DNA from: Chryseobacterium herbae
Lineage (GTDB): Bacteria; Bacteroidota; Bacteroidia; Flavobacteriales; Weeksellaceae
Assembly: GCF_025154075.1 (NCBI RefSeq)
Contig: NZ_JAOAMU010000001.1
Span: 209,991 to 273,990, forward strand
DNA: 64,000 nt
Reading direction: 5' to 3'
The notes below the pieces were generated by a model. The model saw nothing but the letters and a program-made list of their open reading frames with translations. It had not been told where the DNA came from and searched no databases. This document shows, one piece after another, positions 54,810 to 64,000 of the stretch. The position numbers and the translations under genes were made by a program. Positions within the stretch are counted from its first letter, which is position 1. Every line of letters starts with the position of its first letter.

Positions 54810-55120
54810 TATATCTTTTGAAATTTAGTTTGTCAAAAATAGGTAAGTTTTTTACGTCTTGGCCGAATTTATCAGGCTTTTTTTAATCAGGAGGATATTG
54901 ATTATATGACATTCTTGGTCCCTTTTTCATTACATCAATCTGTACTTTTTACGGTTCATTCTGGTATTTACTTTAAATAACTATTGAACAATCACTTATG
55001 TGGATAAAATCTTTTGTCCCTATTTATAATCTTGTTAATTTTTAATCCTTATGTTTACTATGAAAACACAGCATAACCAATACTTTCTTCAAAAATTGAA
55101 AGTAATAAAAATGTAATCCC
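54810..55120. other. Divergent promoter gap
   Basis: 311 bp between the serine hydrolase start and the exported TPR protein start. AT-rich with runs of T. I see no repeat and no clear -33/-7 pair. Confidence 0.4.
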
Positions 55121-56482
55121 ATGAAACAATTATACCTCATAATGACGCTTTTAACCTGTTTTATTACCGCAGAAGCACAACAAAAATCATTTTCAGAGTA
55201 TGAATCTAAACTGGATAATGCTTTAAAAAATTACAGCAAAAGTTCCAACTTTAAATATCTTGAGGATCTGGTGACTTATTTTAAAACGGCTAAAAAAATA
55301 AATCCAAAACACCTTACCAAAGATGTTACCGGTATTGCTATATTTTTAGATAACGGAAATCGTAATCTTAATCTATTTCCGGCAGTGTATACTTATGATA
55401 ACGATAAAATAGATATTTCAGCTCTTCGATCTGGTGTTACTAAAATGCCGAATGATGACATGAAAGAATATGTAGATGCCTTTTTGAATAATTGGAGAAG
55501 CATCGGAAAAACAAAAGTCTTTAAATCATTATTAGTTGATCATCCTAAGGCAGAAAGCACTTATACTGAACTGCAAAACGAATATAAGGTATTCAGTCCA
55601 GCCGATGTTTCGTTTATTCGCGGCAATGATGACTGGATGTACGCCGTTAGCTTTGGAAGCGAGGGTATTATTATCTATGCTTTTAAATTAAGTCTGGCGG
55701 ATGAAGAAATTTCAGGGAAGAAAGTGGTTGAGAAAATTAAACTTGAAAAAGAAGACGAGTTCACTGCTTTTTTAGAAAAATATCCGTTCGCCCATTCCTC
55801 TGATGACCACAACATCTATTCCTATATAAAACGTCTCAGGGAAAGTGGTCCCTTCAGCAAGGACAAAGAATTTTTAAAAAACACTGAAAGCTATACAAAA
55901 GGAATTAAGCGAGACAGTTTGGCCAATCAAGCTGCCATGTTTAATTATTTTCTCAAACTCAAATTCCCAAAAGAGCTTCTGGAAGATGGTGATGAGAACA
56001 TTGATACTTATGGTCTTAAACATGTGTCTGCTCATACTTTGGGAGATTATTATTTTTCCAGACAGGATTACAACAAGGCTATTGAATATTATAAAAAAGC
56101 TGTTTTTGATTTTCCGCTTTCAAATGAATCCCGGGTTTGCAGTCATGTTGAAGATTTACTTTTATCGATTTCAACATCCTACAGACAATTGGGTAAAATC
56201 AATGATGCCTATGCTTCGCTATTGGGTATGATTTATTCCTGTGATTACATTTCAGGTGTTGAAGAGAAGAAGTTTAATCATTTCATCACACTTGATCAGG
56301 TAGATAAGAATCAGTTGAAAAAAGAAATAGATCAGTCATTAGTCACTTTTAAAAAATTAAAGAGCAATTATTACTCATTTACGTTTAGAAATACGACAAG
56401 CTTTTTTTATGTAAAAGACGAATTCATTAAAAACATAGCCAACCATATTACCGCAACTCATTTTTACAACTCATTGAAATAA
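55121..56482 (+). CDS. Exported protein with a TPR, function unknown
   Basis: 453 residues with a signal peptide (MKQLYLIMTLLTCFITAEAQ). One recognisable TPR is at about 307-337 (LGDYYFSRQDYNKAIEYYKKAVFDFPLSNES). The remainder is not recognised and no catalytic motif is seen. The gene directly abuts the convergent AraC gene, with no space for a terminator. Confidence 0.75.
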   Translation: MKQLYLIMTLLTCFITAEAQQKSFSEYESKLDNALKNYSKSSNFKYLEDLVTYFKTAKKINPKHLTKDVTGIAIFLDNGNRNLNLFPAVYTYDNDKIDISALRSGVTKMPNDDMKEYVDAFLNNWRSIGKTKVFKSLLVDHPKAESTYTELQNEYKVFSPADVSFIRGNDDWMYAVSFGSEGIIIYAFKLSLADEEISGKKVVEKIKLEKEDEFTAFLEKYPFAHSSDDHNIYSYIKRLRESGPFSKDKEFLKNTESYTKGIKRDSLANQAAMFNYFLKLKFPKELLEDGDENIDTYGLKHVSAHTLGDYYFSRQDYNKAIEYYKKAVFDFPLSNESRVCSHVEDLLLSISTSYRQLGKINDAYASLLGMIYSCDYISGVEEKKFNHFITLDQVDKNQLKKEIDQSLVTFKKLKSNYYSFTFRNTTSFFYVKDEFIKNIANHITATHFYNSLK

Positions 56483-57445
56483 TCACTGCATCATTGCATA
56501 CTGTTTCGGGTTCATTCCCACATGTTCTTTGAATATTTTTGAAAAATGACTCAGGTTGGTAAAACCGAGTTTATAGCCGACTTCTGAAACAGAATATTTC
56601 TTGTCTGTCAGCAGAAGAGCAGCTTCTTTCATCCTGAATTCCTGATAATAGCTGAATATACTGTCACCGAAAACCTGCTTAAACAGTCGTTTCAGTTTTG
56701 TGGGGCTCATTCCTGCATTGGCAGCCAGTTCTCCGATAACAGGAGGAATGTCGAGATGTTTGAGGGTTTGATCCCTTATTTTATAAAGCGTCTCTATATC
56801 ATGACTATTCAGCGCATATATGCGTTTTTCGTCCCGCTTTTCCAGCTCCATCAGCAGCCTGCAGATCATTTCCTCTGCTTTAATTCTCATAAAAAACAGT
56901 TCGAAAGTTTCTCCAACCGATTCTGAAATAATCTCATCTACCACTTTCTGCAAAGAGGGGTAAATGATCTGCTCAAACAAATATGGCTGGGTATTTTCCA
57001 GGAGACTTTGTAAAACCGGTGACTTATCTGATGTACTAAACAATTGTCTCAAATAATCTGCCTCTACTTCAATATTAATGGTAGATGTATTGGAATGGAT
57101 GGAAATAATTTCATCGGTATTGATGCGGCTGGTAGCAATTAAAACGGAAGGTATTTCCTTCGGATGTTTTCCTGCAGATAATGATTCGTTTTTTGGAAAA
57201 ATGTTCTGGAACTTAAAAAATATTACCTTTTTGTCAGTATTCCGCTCCGTATTCTCAATGACAATGTCCTCATTCAGCTCATAGTTACTGATCAGCATCC
57301 TGATTTGCGTATTGAAGACAAATCCAGTACAGTATCCACTTCCAAATCCGGAAGGAATTTCTAATCTTCTGTTTTTTATTGCTGTTCCCAGTACATGGGC
57401 CAACTTTTGAAGAACGTTTGGGATAGTTTGATCATCTTTTTCCAT
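56483..57445 (-). CDS. AraC-family transcriptional regulator
   Basis: 320 residues. The C-terminal HTH pair is IGELAANAGMSPTKLKRLFKQVFG and SVSEVGYKLGFTNLSHFSKIFKEHVGMNPKQY, resembling the PchR group. The N-terminal ~200 residues form a sensor domain of no clear family. It is divergent from the Tet(X)-like gene with a 95 bp gap, so it probably controls that gene and itself. Confidence 0.92.
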   Translation of the reverse strand: MEKDDQTIPNVLQKLAHVLGTAIKNRRLEIPSGFGSGYCTGFVFNTQIRMLISNYELNEDIVIENTERNTDKKVIFFKFQNIFPKNESLSAGKHPKEIPSVLIATSRINTDEIISIHSNTSTINIEVEADYLRQLFSTSDKSPVLQSLLENTQPYLFEQIIYPSLQKVVDEIISESVGETFELFFMRIKAEEMICRLLMELEKRDEKRIYALNSHDIETLYKIRDQTLKHLDIPPVIGELAANAGMSPTKLKRLFKQVFGDSIFSYYQEFRMKEAALLLTDKKYSVSEVGYKLGFTNLSHFSKIFKEHVGMNPKQYAMMQ

Positions 57446-57525
57446 AAAAGTCTTTTACGGCTATTTTTAAGTCTAATATAATTATTTTATTTCTAAAATG
57501 ACCCTCAATTTTGTATTGATATTAA

Positions 57526-58671
<1,146 letters not shown>

Positions 58672-58688
58672 AGAAATATGAGAAGGTA

Positions 58689-58729
58689 AGCGTCTTGGCG
58701 CGAAGTCTTCGACTTCGCGCCAAGACGCT
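58689..58729. repeat. Perfect 19-bp-arm GC-rich palindrome
   Basis: AGCGTCTTGGCGCGAAGTC, loop TTC, then its exact reverse complement. It is much richer in GC than its surroundings. It lies between the Tet(X)-like gene and the S41 gene (convergent). It may act as a terminator, although no U-run follows. Confidence 0.75.
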
Positions 58730-58746
58730 CCATAAAAATTTAAAGA

Positions 58747-59727
58747 TTACTTTTTTAGCAATACGTCAGAAGCCGTGATCATATATCCATCATCTGAAAG
58801 ATCTTCCAACAGTATATTGGGAGTGAAGCCCTCGCCTACTTTGGCATATTCCTTTTTGTTACGGTCTACGATATTTCCTATTGTTAAAATAAGAAATGCT
58901 CCGTCAGAAAGTTTGTATTCCTGATTTCCGGAGGTCAGTCCCATTGTATTCTGCCCGATAACCGTTGTATTCTTTTGTCCGGCAAACGCAACCGTGCAGA
59001 ATTCACCTGAACTTGATGTTTTTTTGTTGACCATTACGACAATTGGTTTCGTGATGCGCTGAGGAATTTTTTTGATGTTAAAATGATGGGCAAGCTGCTT
59101 ACCTTCATACAGGTTTCCTTTGTCATCATAATCATAAAACGCATATTGACCTTCTGCATCTATGGTTCCGATTACATTTTTCTTGTCCAGCATTGGTGAT
59201 AGAGCAGCAAACATGGGATAAAACATTCCTCCTTCATTGTCTCTGAGATCCAGAATCCAGCCTTTTGGTTTTTGGGCATTCAGCTCTTCAATTTTTTTAT
59301 AAAATGTGTTGACAAACTCATCCCACTCTGCAAAATGATAACAGGCAATGCCGGGAAGTTTGATATAAGCAATTTGGTTTTCCGTCATTTTTGTTTCAAT
59401 AACAGGAAATTCCTGACCGGTAGCTCTGTAACCCAATGTATAAGCCTTAACCATTTCCGGCGGAAAGAAATTGGAATGGGCATCTTTCAGGGTACCGAGT
59501 ATGTTTTTAATAAGCGGATACGTTTCTCTGATGGTATGAATTTTTTTTGCTTTTTTGCGGGAGTCGGTGTAAAGGGAATCCCAGTTGATCCGATGTTTAT
59601 TGACCGATTTAGCCTTCATAAGATCAAGTGCGCTGACTACGTAGTTCTTTACGCTGTCTGACTGCGCATTGGTATTGACCCCTGTAAACATCAGAAAACC
59701 GGTGATCAGAATGTAAAATCGTTTCAT
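58747..59727 (-). CDS. S41-family peptidase, exported
   Basis: 326 residues with a signal peptide (MKRFYILITGFLMFTGVNTNAQ). The tail-specific protease domain shows GWILDLRDNEGGMFYPM and VVMVNKKTSSSGEFCTVAF, with the nucleophile Ser in the SSGE segment, then VIGQNTMGLTSG. The N-terminal part is helical. It is shorter than classical S41 proteases and lacks a PDZ domain. Probably periplasmic; substrate unknown. Confidence 0.9.
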   Translation of the reverse strand: MKRFYILITGFLMFTGVNTNAQSDSVKNYVVSALDLMKAKSVNKHRINWDSLYTDSRKKAKKIHTIRETYPLIKNILGTLKDAHSNFFPPEMVKAYTLGYRATGQEFPVIETKMTENQIAYIKLPGIACYHFAEWDEFVNTFYKKIEELNAQKPKGWILDLRDNEGGMFYPMFAALSPMLDKKNVIGTIDAEGQYAFYDYDDKGNLYEGKQLAHHFNIKKIPQRITKPIVVMVNKKTSSSGEFCTVAFAGQKNTTVIGQNTMGLTSGNQEYKLSDGAFLILTIGNIVDRNKKEYAKVGEGFTPNILLEDLSDDGYMITASDVLLKK

Positions 59728-59814
59728 TATTATGGATTCATTGGAATCCGGTAAAGATAATCTTTTTGGTAAAAAATAAGCTGTGCAGAGTCGGACTTTG
59801 CACAGCTTGTTTGT

Positions 59815-60288
59815 TTATGACAGATTATTTTCTATTGATATGTTATCTGTCGATACATCGACTACAACAGCAAATCCTGCGGATGAAACCACTTGCAATT
59901 GTCCATTGTAATTACTAAATCTAAGGAAGGGATTTGATGATGAACTATAAAGTGACCATATCATAGTCCCATCCATATCAAGTTTCACTATAAAGCCTTC
60001 ATTGCCCATTTCCCCTTCACCACAAACGAAAACGAACTTATTATCTATTATAATCTGATCATTGATCTGACAATTGGACCAAATATCGTCATCGTATTTT
60101 TCCACAATTTCATTCAGATCCGTTTCTCTTACTATACTCAAATAATATTCCTTCCCAAAGGTGTTTACTATTTCCTTATTCTCTTTAGACAAAATATCAA
60201 TTATTTTAATACTTCCATCTGAAAAAACCATTGAATCTATTCCAACTAATTCTAAGAGGCTCCAGTGCTCTTGTAAGAGATTACTCAT
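59815..60288 (-). CDS. Hypothetical protein downstream of RHS toxin (possible immunity)
   Basis: About 157 residues from ATG 60288; an in-frame ATG at 60294 adds two residues. It is acidic, without signal peptide, and rich in beta strands in its second half (NKFVFVCGEGEMGNEGFIVKL, then SAGFAVVVDVS). Not recognised. Same strand as the RHS gene, 53 bp after the smaller protein. A second immunity gene or orphan partner is possible; this rests on position only. Confidence 0.6.
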   Translation of the reverse strand: MSNLLQEHWSLLELVGIDSMVFSDGSIKIIDILSKENKEIVNTFGKEYYLSIVRETDLNEIVEKYDDDIWSNCQINDQIIIDNKFVFVCGEGEMGNEGFIVKLDMDGTMIWSLYSSSSNPFLRFSNYNGQLQVVSSAGFAVVVDVSTDNISIENNLS

Positions 60289-60346
60289 TTTCAAAATTAT
60301 TGTTGGTATGAAGGTTCATTTTAGACCTATTTTCATCCTGATTTTT

Positions 60347-60706
60347 TTATTCAGGAAACAACTCCCTGAATGATTCAGTCATAAAAACAGGAATCCATAT
60401 TCCTCGTTTCCAAACTATTTTGTTGATCAACAGTTTTTCCTTTATTTGATCTTCTATATTTTCCACTATATAATCCTTTTCTCTGGGTTCTATAATAAGC
60501 AGATAATCCTCGTCAGGTTCTTCGAACAAATCATCTTCTTTATCCACTAAAAAAATTGTATATAATTCTGTATCTCCACGGCCCTCTAATCTTCCTTTTT
60601 TATTAATAATATTAAGATTCATATTAAATGATTCTTCTATAACTTTTACCAAATCAGCAAATAAAATATTTCCTGCCAAAACTATATGCAATGCTTTATA
60701 TTCCAT
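60347..60706 (-). CDS. Hypothetical protein directly after RHS toxin, probable immunity
   Basis: 119 residues, acidic (DEEPDEDY-like stretch, many Glu/Asp), no signal peptide, not recognised. Its start is 11 bp after the RHS stop codon, the usual place for the cognate immunity gene of an RHS or Cdi-type toxin. Immunity proteins of this kind are small, acidic and highly variable, which fits. The function is inferred from position and size. Confidence 0.65.
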   Translation of the reverse strand: MEYKALHIVLAGNILFADLVKVIEESFNMNLNIINKKGRLEGRGDTELYTIFLVDKEDDLFEEPDEDYLLIIEPREKDYIVENIEDQIKEKLLINKIVWKRGIWIPVFMTESFRELFPE

Positions 60707-60717
60707 AACTATACAAA

Positions 60718-63700
60718 TTAATGATTTAAATGAACCTGAACATCCCCTGTCCTTCTAGCCATATCATCTAATTCAAACGTTCTAAAAATTCTAAAACCAA
60801 AAGGTTCCCCTTTAAAAGTGTTATTCGGAAATGCGGCTCTCAATTGCTTATCAATAGACGCCTCTATTTCTGCCATACCAGGTATAATACCCGCCTCCCT
60901 TCTCCTATTCGAGAACAATGGACTACTTGCCAAATAATCGCTTTTAATAAATCCATCAACATCAAAATTATTTGGATTCAACGGCTTCGACAAGCCCGGA
61001 TCGTGTGCCTTACTAATTCCGCTTGCAACACTTCCTCTATAACCAATTGTTGCATTAGGATCTATTTCTTGAATTTGTGGCAAGTGAGATTGTAAAATAG
61101 AGTTTACCGTTTGTTGTATTGTACCCAAATCTCCAGATAAGCCAAACACATCCACCCAATTATTTGGATCACGGACGTATCCATATAAAGCCAATCCTCC
61201 ATTCAACCCAATCGGGTCCTGGCTTAAGTAATTCCCACTCTCATTATCATAATACCGAAAGCGGTTATAAGCCAGTCCTGTTTCTTTATCAACATACTGT
61301 CCCTGATACAAAAACGGCACAAATTCATTATCTCCTTTTCGTAAAGAACCATACACATCCAGTTCCCTTTCCCACACAAGAATGCCTTCATGACCATAAG
61401 CATGCGTAGGTGTTCCGAGATAATCACTGATAATGCTAAACTCTTCTTCTCCAACAATTTTCCCACAAGGCACAAAACTTCCCTCCTGGTACAGCCAAGT
61501 TATTACATTTTCTGCAGATTCAGAAGCTTCCTCTACATTATTTTCTTCATCAATACTCAGCTTTGGTGGAAATTCCCCGTCATACTGCCATTCATGTAAA
61601 GGGACATTTCCATCCCATACCCAGCGGGTCACTTTATTTTTATACTGTTTGGCAATACGCCTTCCCAAAGGATCATATGAAAAACTGACTTCACCGCCCT
61701 GTGGCAATATCACTTTGGCAAGCATTCCATTTCCTTTCCATTCGTACTGCCAGCCGACGCCACTTCCCATCAGGCTGATTCCGTATTTATGTTCTACGGT
61801 AGAAGATGATACAGCTGCCCGTTGCGAACTTTTTCTGAATTCTTTAAAAATCAGGTTTCCTTCTGCATCGTAGTAGTAATTATACCGTATATCTGTCAGC
61901 AATTTTCCTCCCGGTCCATAGCTTCGGTCAGTTTGATTGGGTGTTTCAAAAAGGTTACCAATAGCATCCGGAGCTTTATAAATCGTATCCGTCTCCTTGC
62001 CACTTTGATACGTACCACTTACCAGATTATCCCACGCGTCATAATTGAAACTGGCGTTGGTTCCGATTATTTCATTGACCGTTTTCAGTAAACGATTCGC
62101 AGTTCCCCACGTATACCTTGTTCGGCTTTTTTCAATATTATGACTGTTGATGCTTCGACGAATCACCCGTCCTTGCTGATCATGCTCAGTAATCTGGCTA
62201 ATACCACCGGTTAGATCGCGCTGTATTTCCAATCCTGTGGCATCATATTGCCACTGGGCTTTCCAGCTGCCGCTTTCCATGGTATTGAGCTGTCCAAAAT
62301 GATCATACTGGCGGGTAATATTGGCTCCCAATGAACTTTCTGTCAATAAGGAATCGTTTTGTCTATCAACCGTTTTACTTACCCAATGCTGGCCCTGCTG
62401 TTCTTTAATGATGCGGCCATCTTTCCCGCGCTGTATTTTTATGCTGATATCTTGGTTTAATCCACCGATTAAAAATCCGTCCTTATTGTAACTGTATCCG
62501 GTGAATGAAAGGTCACTGTGCTGTTCGGCAATGATATTTCCAATGCCGTCATAGTCATATTCTGTCCAGCGGTTATCAGGGCGGACTACTTTTTTCACTC
62601 TGCCTGTCGCATCGCGCTCGTACTGACGGTGCAATCCATCAAATCCCCATTCACTGATCACATCGCCTACTCCGTCCAGCGCAAACCGGTACACCTCACC
62701 TTTTTCATTGCTGATGCTTTTTAACTGCAATTCGGTATCGTATCCGAATTTCACTGTACGATTGTTCTGGGTCCGGCTCAGTAAAATCCCTAAGCTGCCA
62801 TATCTGAATCGCACATCATGTAAGTCATCCTTCGCATGAATAATATTATAGGAAGTATCATATTCGAAATAATGCTCATTCCCGTCGGATTCTTTTAAAT
62901 AGATCACATTTCCGGCATCATCATATTGAAAAAACGTTAAATTTCCTCTTGGATCACGCTCGCTTATTACATTTCCCAATTCATCATAATCCCATTTGCT
63001 ATAGGTTTCATTAGGATAAATCATCTGTACCAGCTGATGTGACTGGTCATAGAAAAAATGCACCGCACGGTTTTTGTCGTCCGTGATTTTTCTGAGGTGC
63101 TTATCTTTATACTGATAATGCAACTTTTCCCCGGAAGGAAGCTTCTTTTGAACAATCCGGTTCAATTCGTCATAGGTCCATTCTATTTCTGCACCTCCCG
63201 GACTTGTTATTTTAACTAAATTAAAAGCATCATCATATTGAAACTGACTCTGCCCGTTATTTTCGTTTTCAATTGTTTTTAATAAACCGTTTTCGGTGTA
63301 CAGGTATTTCTGTGTGAAACCTTCCGCATTGATCATTAACTCAAGCTCCTGATACTGATTGTATTTCTGATGGGTAACACCCCCGTTTTCATCAATTATT
63401 TTATAGATCAGTTTACTCTCATCATAAAAGTATTCCGATGTAAAACCTAAACTGTTTTTAGTAACGGTATGTCCCTGATGATACTCTGTAAAATATTCCA
63501 GCACGCCGCCATCACCCCAGGTGTGGATACATTTTGCATCATCGCCTGCTCCTTCGTATTCCCAATAAAAATTCTGTCCGGTCTGGTTGGTCAGCTGAAC
63601 CAATAAATGCCCCTGATAGCGGAAAAGCTTTTCTGCCCCAATCACGTCTTTATTGTGCACCATATTTCCCAGATCGTCATAGCTGTATTGGATATAGGTG

Positions 63701-64000
63701 ATCTCCCGGTTTTCAGCAACGGTGTAGAGACGGGTAATGCGATGATCAGAATCGGTTTCTACCTTTATAATTTTGCCTGTACTGTCTGTTATCTTTTTTA
63801 AACATCCGTTGGAATGATAGTCTAAGGTTATTGTAAATCCGTCTGTGGTGGCTATTGAAGAAAGCATCCGATAGCCTTCCTGATTCAGCGCTCCATTAAA
63901 CCTGTATTGTAATTTATCGGAATCCGTTAATAGATAGCCTCTTTCATCTTTGCTAAAGGTGAGCTGTTCTTTTCTGTTAAAATATTTTTCGCCTAAATCG
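60718..64000 (-). CDS. RHS/YD-repeat polymorphic toxin, truncated by window edge
   Basis: At least 1094 codons remain in frame to the window end with no stop, so the true start is beyond 64000. YD repeats fill most of the visible part (for example YDELNRIVQKKLPSGEKLHY). The RHS core ends with YNRFRYYDNESGNYLSQDPIGL and DPNNWVDVFGL. The last ~135 residues form a separate C-terminal domain with YRGSVASGISKAHDPG and NFDVDGFI, a GS ... DxD arrangement reminiscent of nucleotidyltransferase folds, although the gap between the two parts is longer than in typical members. A cleavable toxic tip is inferred. Secretion route and toxin activity are not visible. Confidence 0.88.
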   Translation of the reverse strand, partial: DLGEKYFNRKEQLTFSKDERGYLLTDSDKLQYRFNGALNQEGYRMLSSIATTDGFTITLDYHSNGCLKKITDSTGKIIKVETDSDHRITRLYTVAENREITYIQYSYDDLGNMVHNKDVIGAEKLFRYQGHLLVQLTNQTGQNFYWEYEGAGDDAKCIHTWGDGGVLEYFTEYHQGHTVTKNSLGFTSEYFYDESKLIYKIIDENGGVTHQKYNQYQELELMINAEGFTQKYLYTENGLLKTIENENNGQSQFQYDDAFNLVKITSPGGAEIEWTYDELNRIVQKKLPSGEKLHYQYKDKHLRKITDDKNRAVHFFYDQSHQLVQMIYPNETYSKWDYDELGNVISERDPRGNLTFFQYDDAGNVIYLKESDGNEHYFEYDTSYNIIHAKDDLHDVRFRYGSLGILLSRTQNNRTVKFGYDTELQLKSISNEKGEVYRFALDGVGDVISEWGFDGLHRQYERDATGRVKKVVRPDNRWTEYDYDGIGNIIAEQHSDLSFTGYSYNKDGFLIGGLNQDISIKIQRGKDGRIIKEQQGQHWVSKTVDRQNDSLLTESSLGANITRQYDHFGQLNTMESGSWKAQWQYDATGLEIQRDLTGGISQITEHDQQGRVIRRSINSHNIEKSRTRYTWGTANRLLKTVNEIIGTNASFNYDAWDNLVSGTYQSGKETDTIYKAPDAIGNLFETPNQTDRSYGPGGKLLTDIRYNYYYDAEGNLIFKEFRKSSQRAAVSSSTVEHKYGISLMGSGVGWQYEWKGNGMLAKVILPQGGEVSFSYDPLGRRIAKQYKNKVTRWVWDGNVPLHEWQYDGEFPPKLSIDEENNVEEASESAENVITWLYQEGSFVPCGKIVGEEEFSIISDYLGTPTHAYGHEGILVWERELDVYGSLRKGDNEFVPFLYQGQYVDKETGLAYNRFRYYDNESGNYLSQDPIGLNGGLALYGYVRDPNNWVDVFGLSGDLGTIQQTVNSILQSHLPQIQEIDPNATIGYRGSVASGISKAHDPGLSKPLNPNNFDVDGFIKSDYLASSPLFSNRRREAGIIPGMAEIEASIDKQLRAAFPNNTFKGEPFGFRIFRTFELDDMARRTGDVQVHLNH

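Noticed and set aside
61433-61873. 146-residue plus-strand frame
   Set aside because: Antisense to the RHS repeats; Ser/Pro-rich shadow with no recognisable domain.

Overview
The window looks like chromosomal DNA of a flavobacterium, most likely Chryseobacterium or a close relative in the Weeksellaceae. The DNA is AT-rich. Several genes are preceded by the Bacteroidetes -7 box TAnnTTTG rather than by a strong Shine-Dalgarno sequence. Two large secreted proteases end in type IX secretion (T9SS) sorting domains, and many products belong to flavobacterial families (DUF2480, DUF2723, lipoprotein TPR/HTH regulators). I see no tRNA, rRNA, CRISPR array or insertion sequence. There are many short intergenic repeats and long palindromes.

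Left part (1-26.4 kb). After two direct repeats comes a redox block: a SufR-like Fe-S regulator divergent from superoxide dismutase, then DUF2480, an FMN reductase, a [2Fe-2S] ferredoxin gene broken by UGA exactly at its first cluster cysteine, and a 4Fe-4S ferredoxin. A secreted subtilase follows, then a series of stand-alone oxidoreductases, each near its own Crp- or AraC-type regulator: ketopantoate reductase family, 6PGDH-like, luciferase-like monooxygenase, a TetX-like flavoenzyme and an aldo/keto reductase. A secreted reprolysin-type metalloprotease and a 1.1 kb gene-free stretch with two orphan terminators precede two tandem paralogous lipoprotein-TPR-TM-HTH regulators.

Middle (26.5-33.1 kb). 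A compact five-gene lanthipeptide operon runs on the minus strand. It encodes a 74-residue precursor with a GG leader, an exported S41 protease, a small membrane protein, LanC and a full-length LanB. The last four genes overlap, and a hairpin separates the precursor gene from them, which would let the precursor be made in excess. No transporter is visible.

Right part (33.5-64 kb). A DUF2723 membrane glycosyltransferase-like protein, a WGR/DUF4240 protein and a pair of MITE-like elements lead to metabolic and stress genes (SDR, di-heme peroxidase, RidA, Crp, serine hydrolase, Mug). Next is a six-gene signalling operon (response regulator, CheB, CheR, response regulator, large hybrid kinase, REC-PAS kinase) with no chemoreceptor or flagellar gene nearby. 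A second TetX-like gene, very close to Tet(X), is divergent from an AraC regulator. The window ends inside an RHS polymorphic toxin whose C-terminal toxin domain is followed by probable immunity genes.
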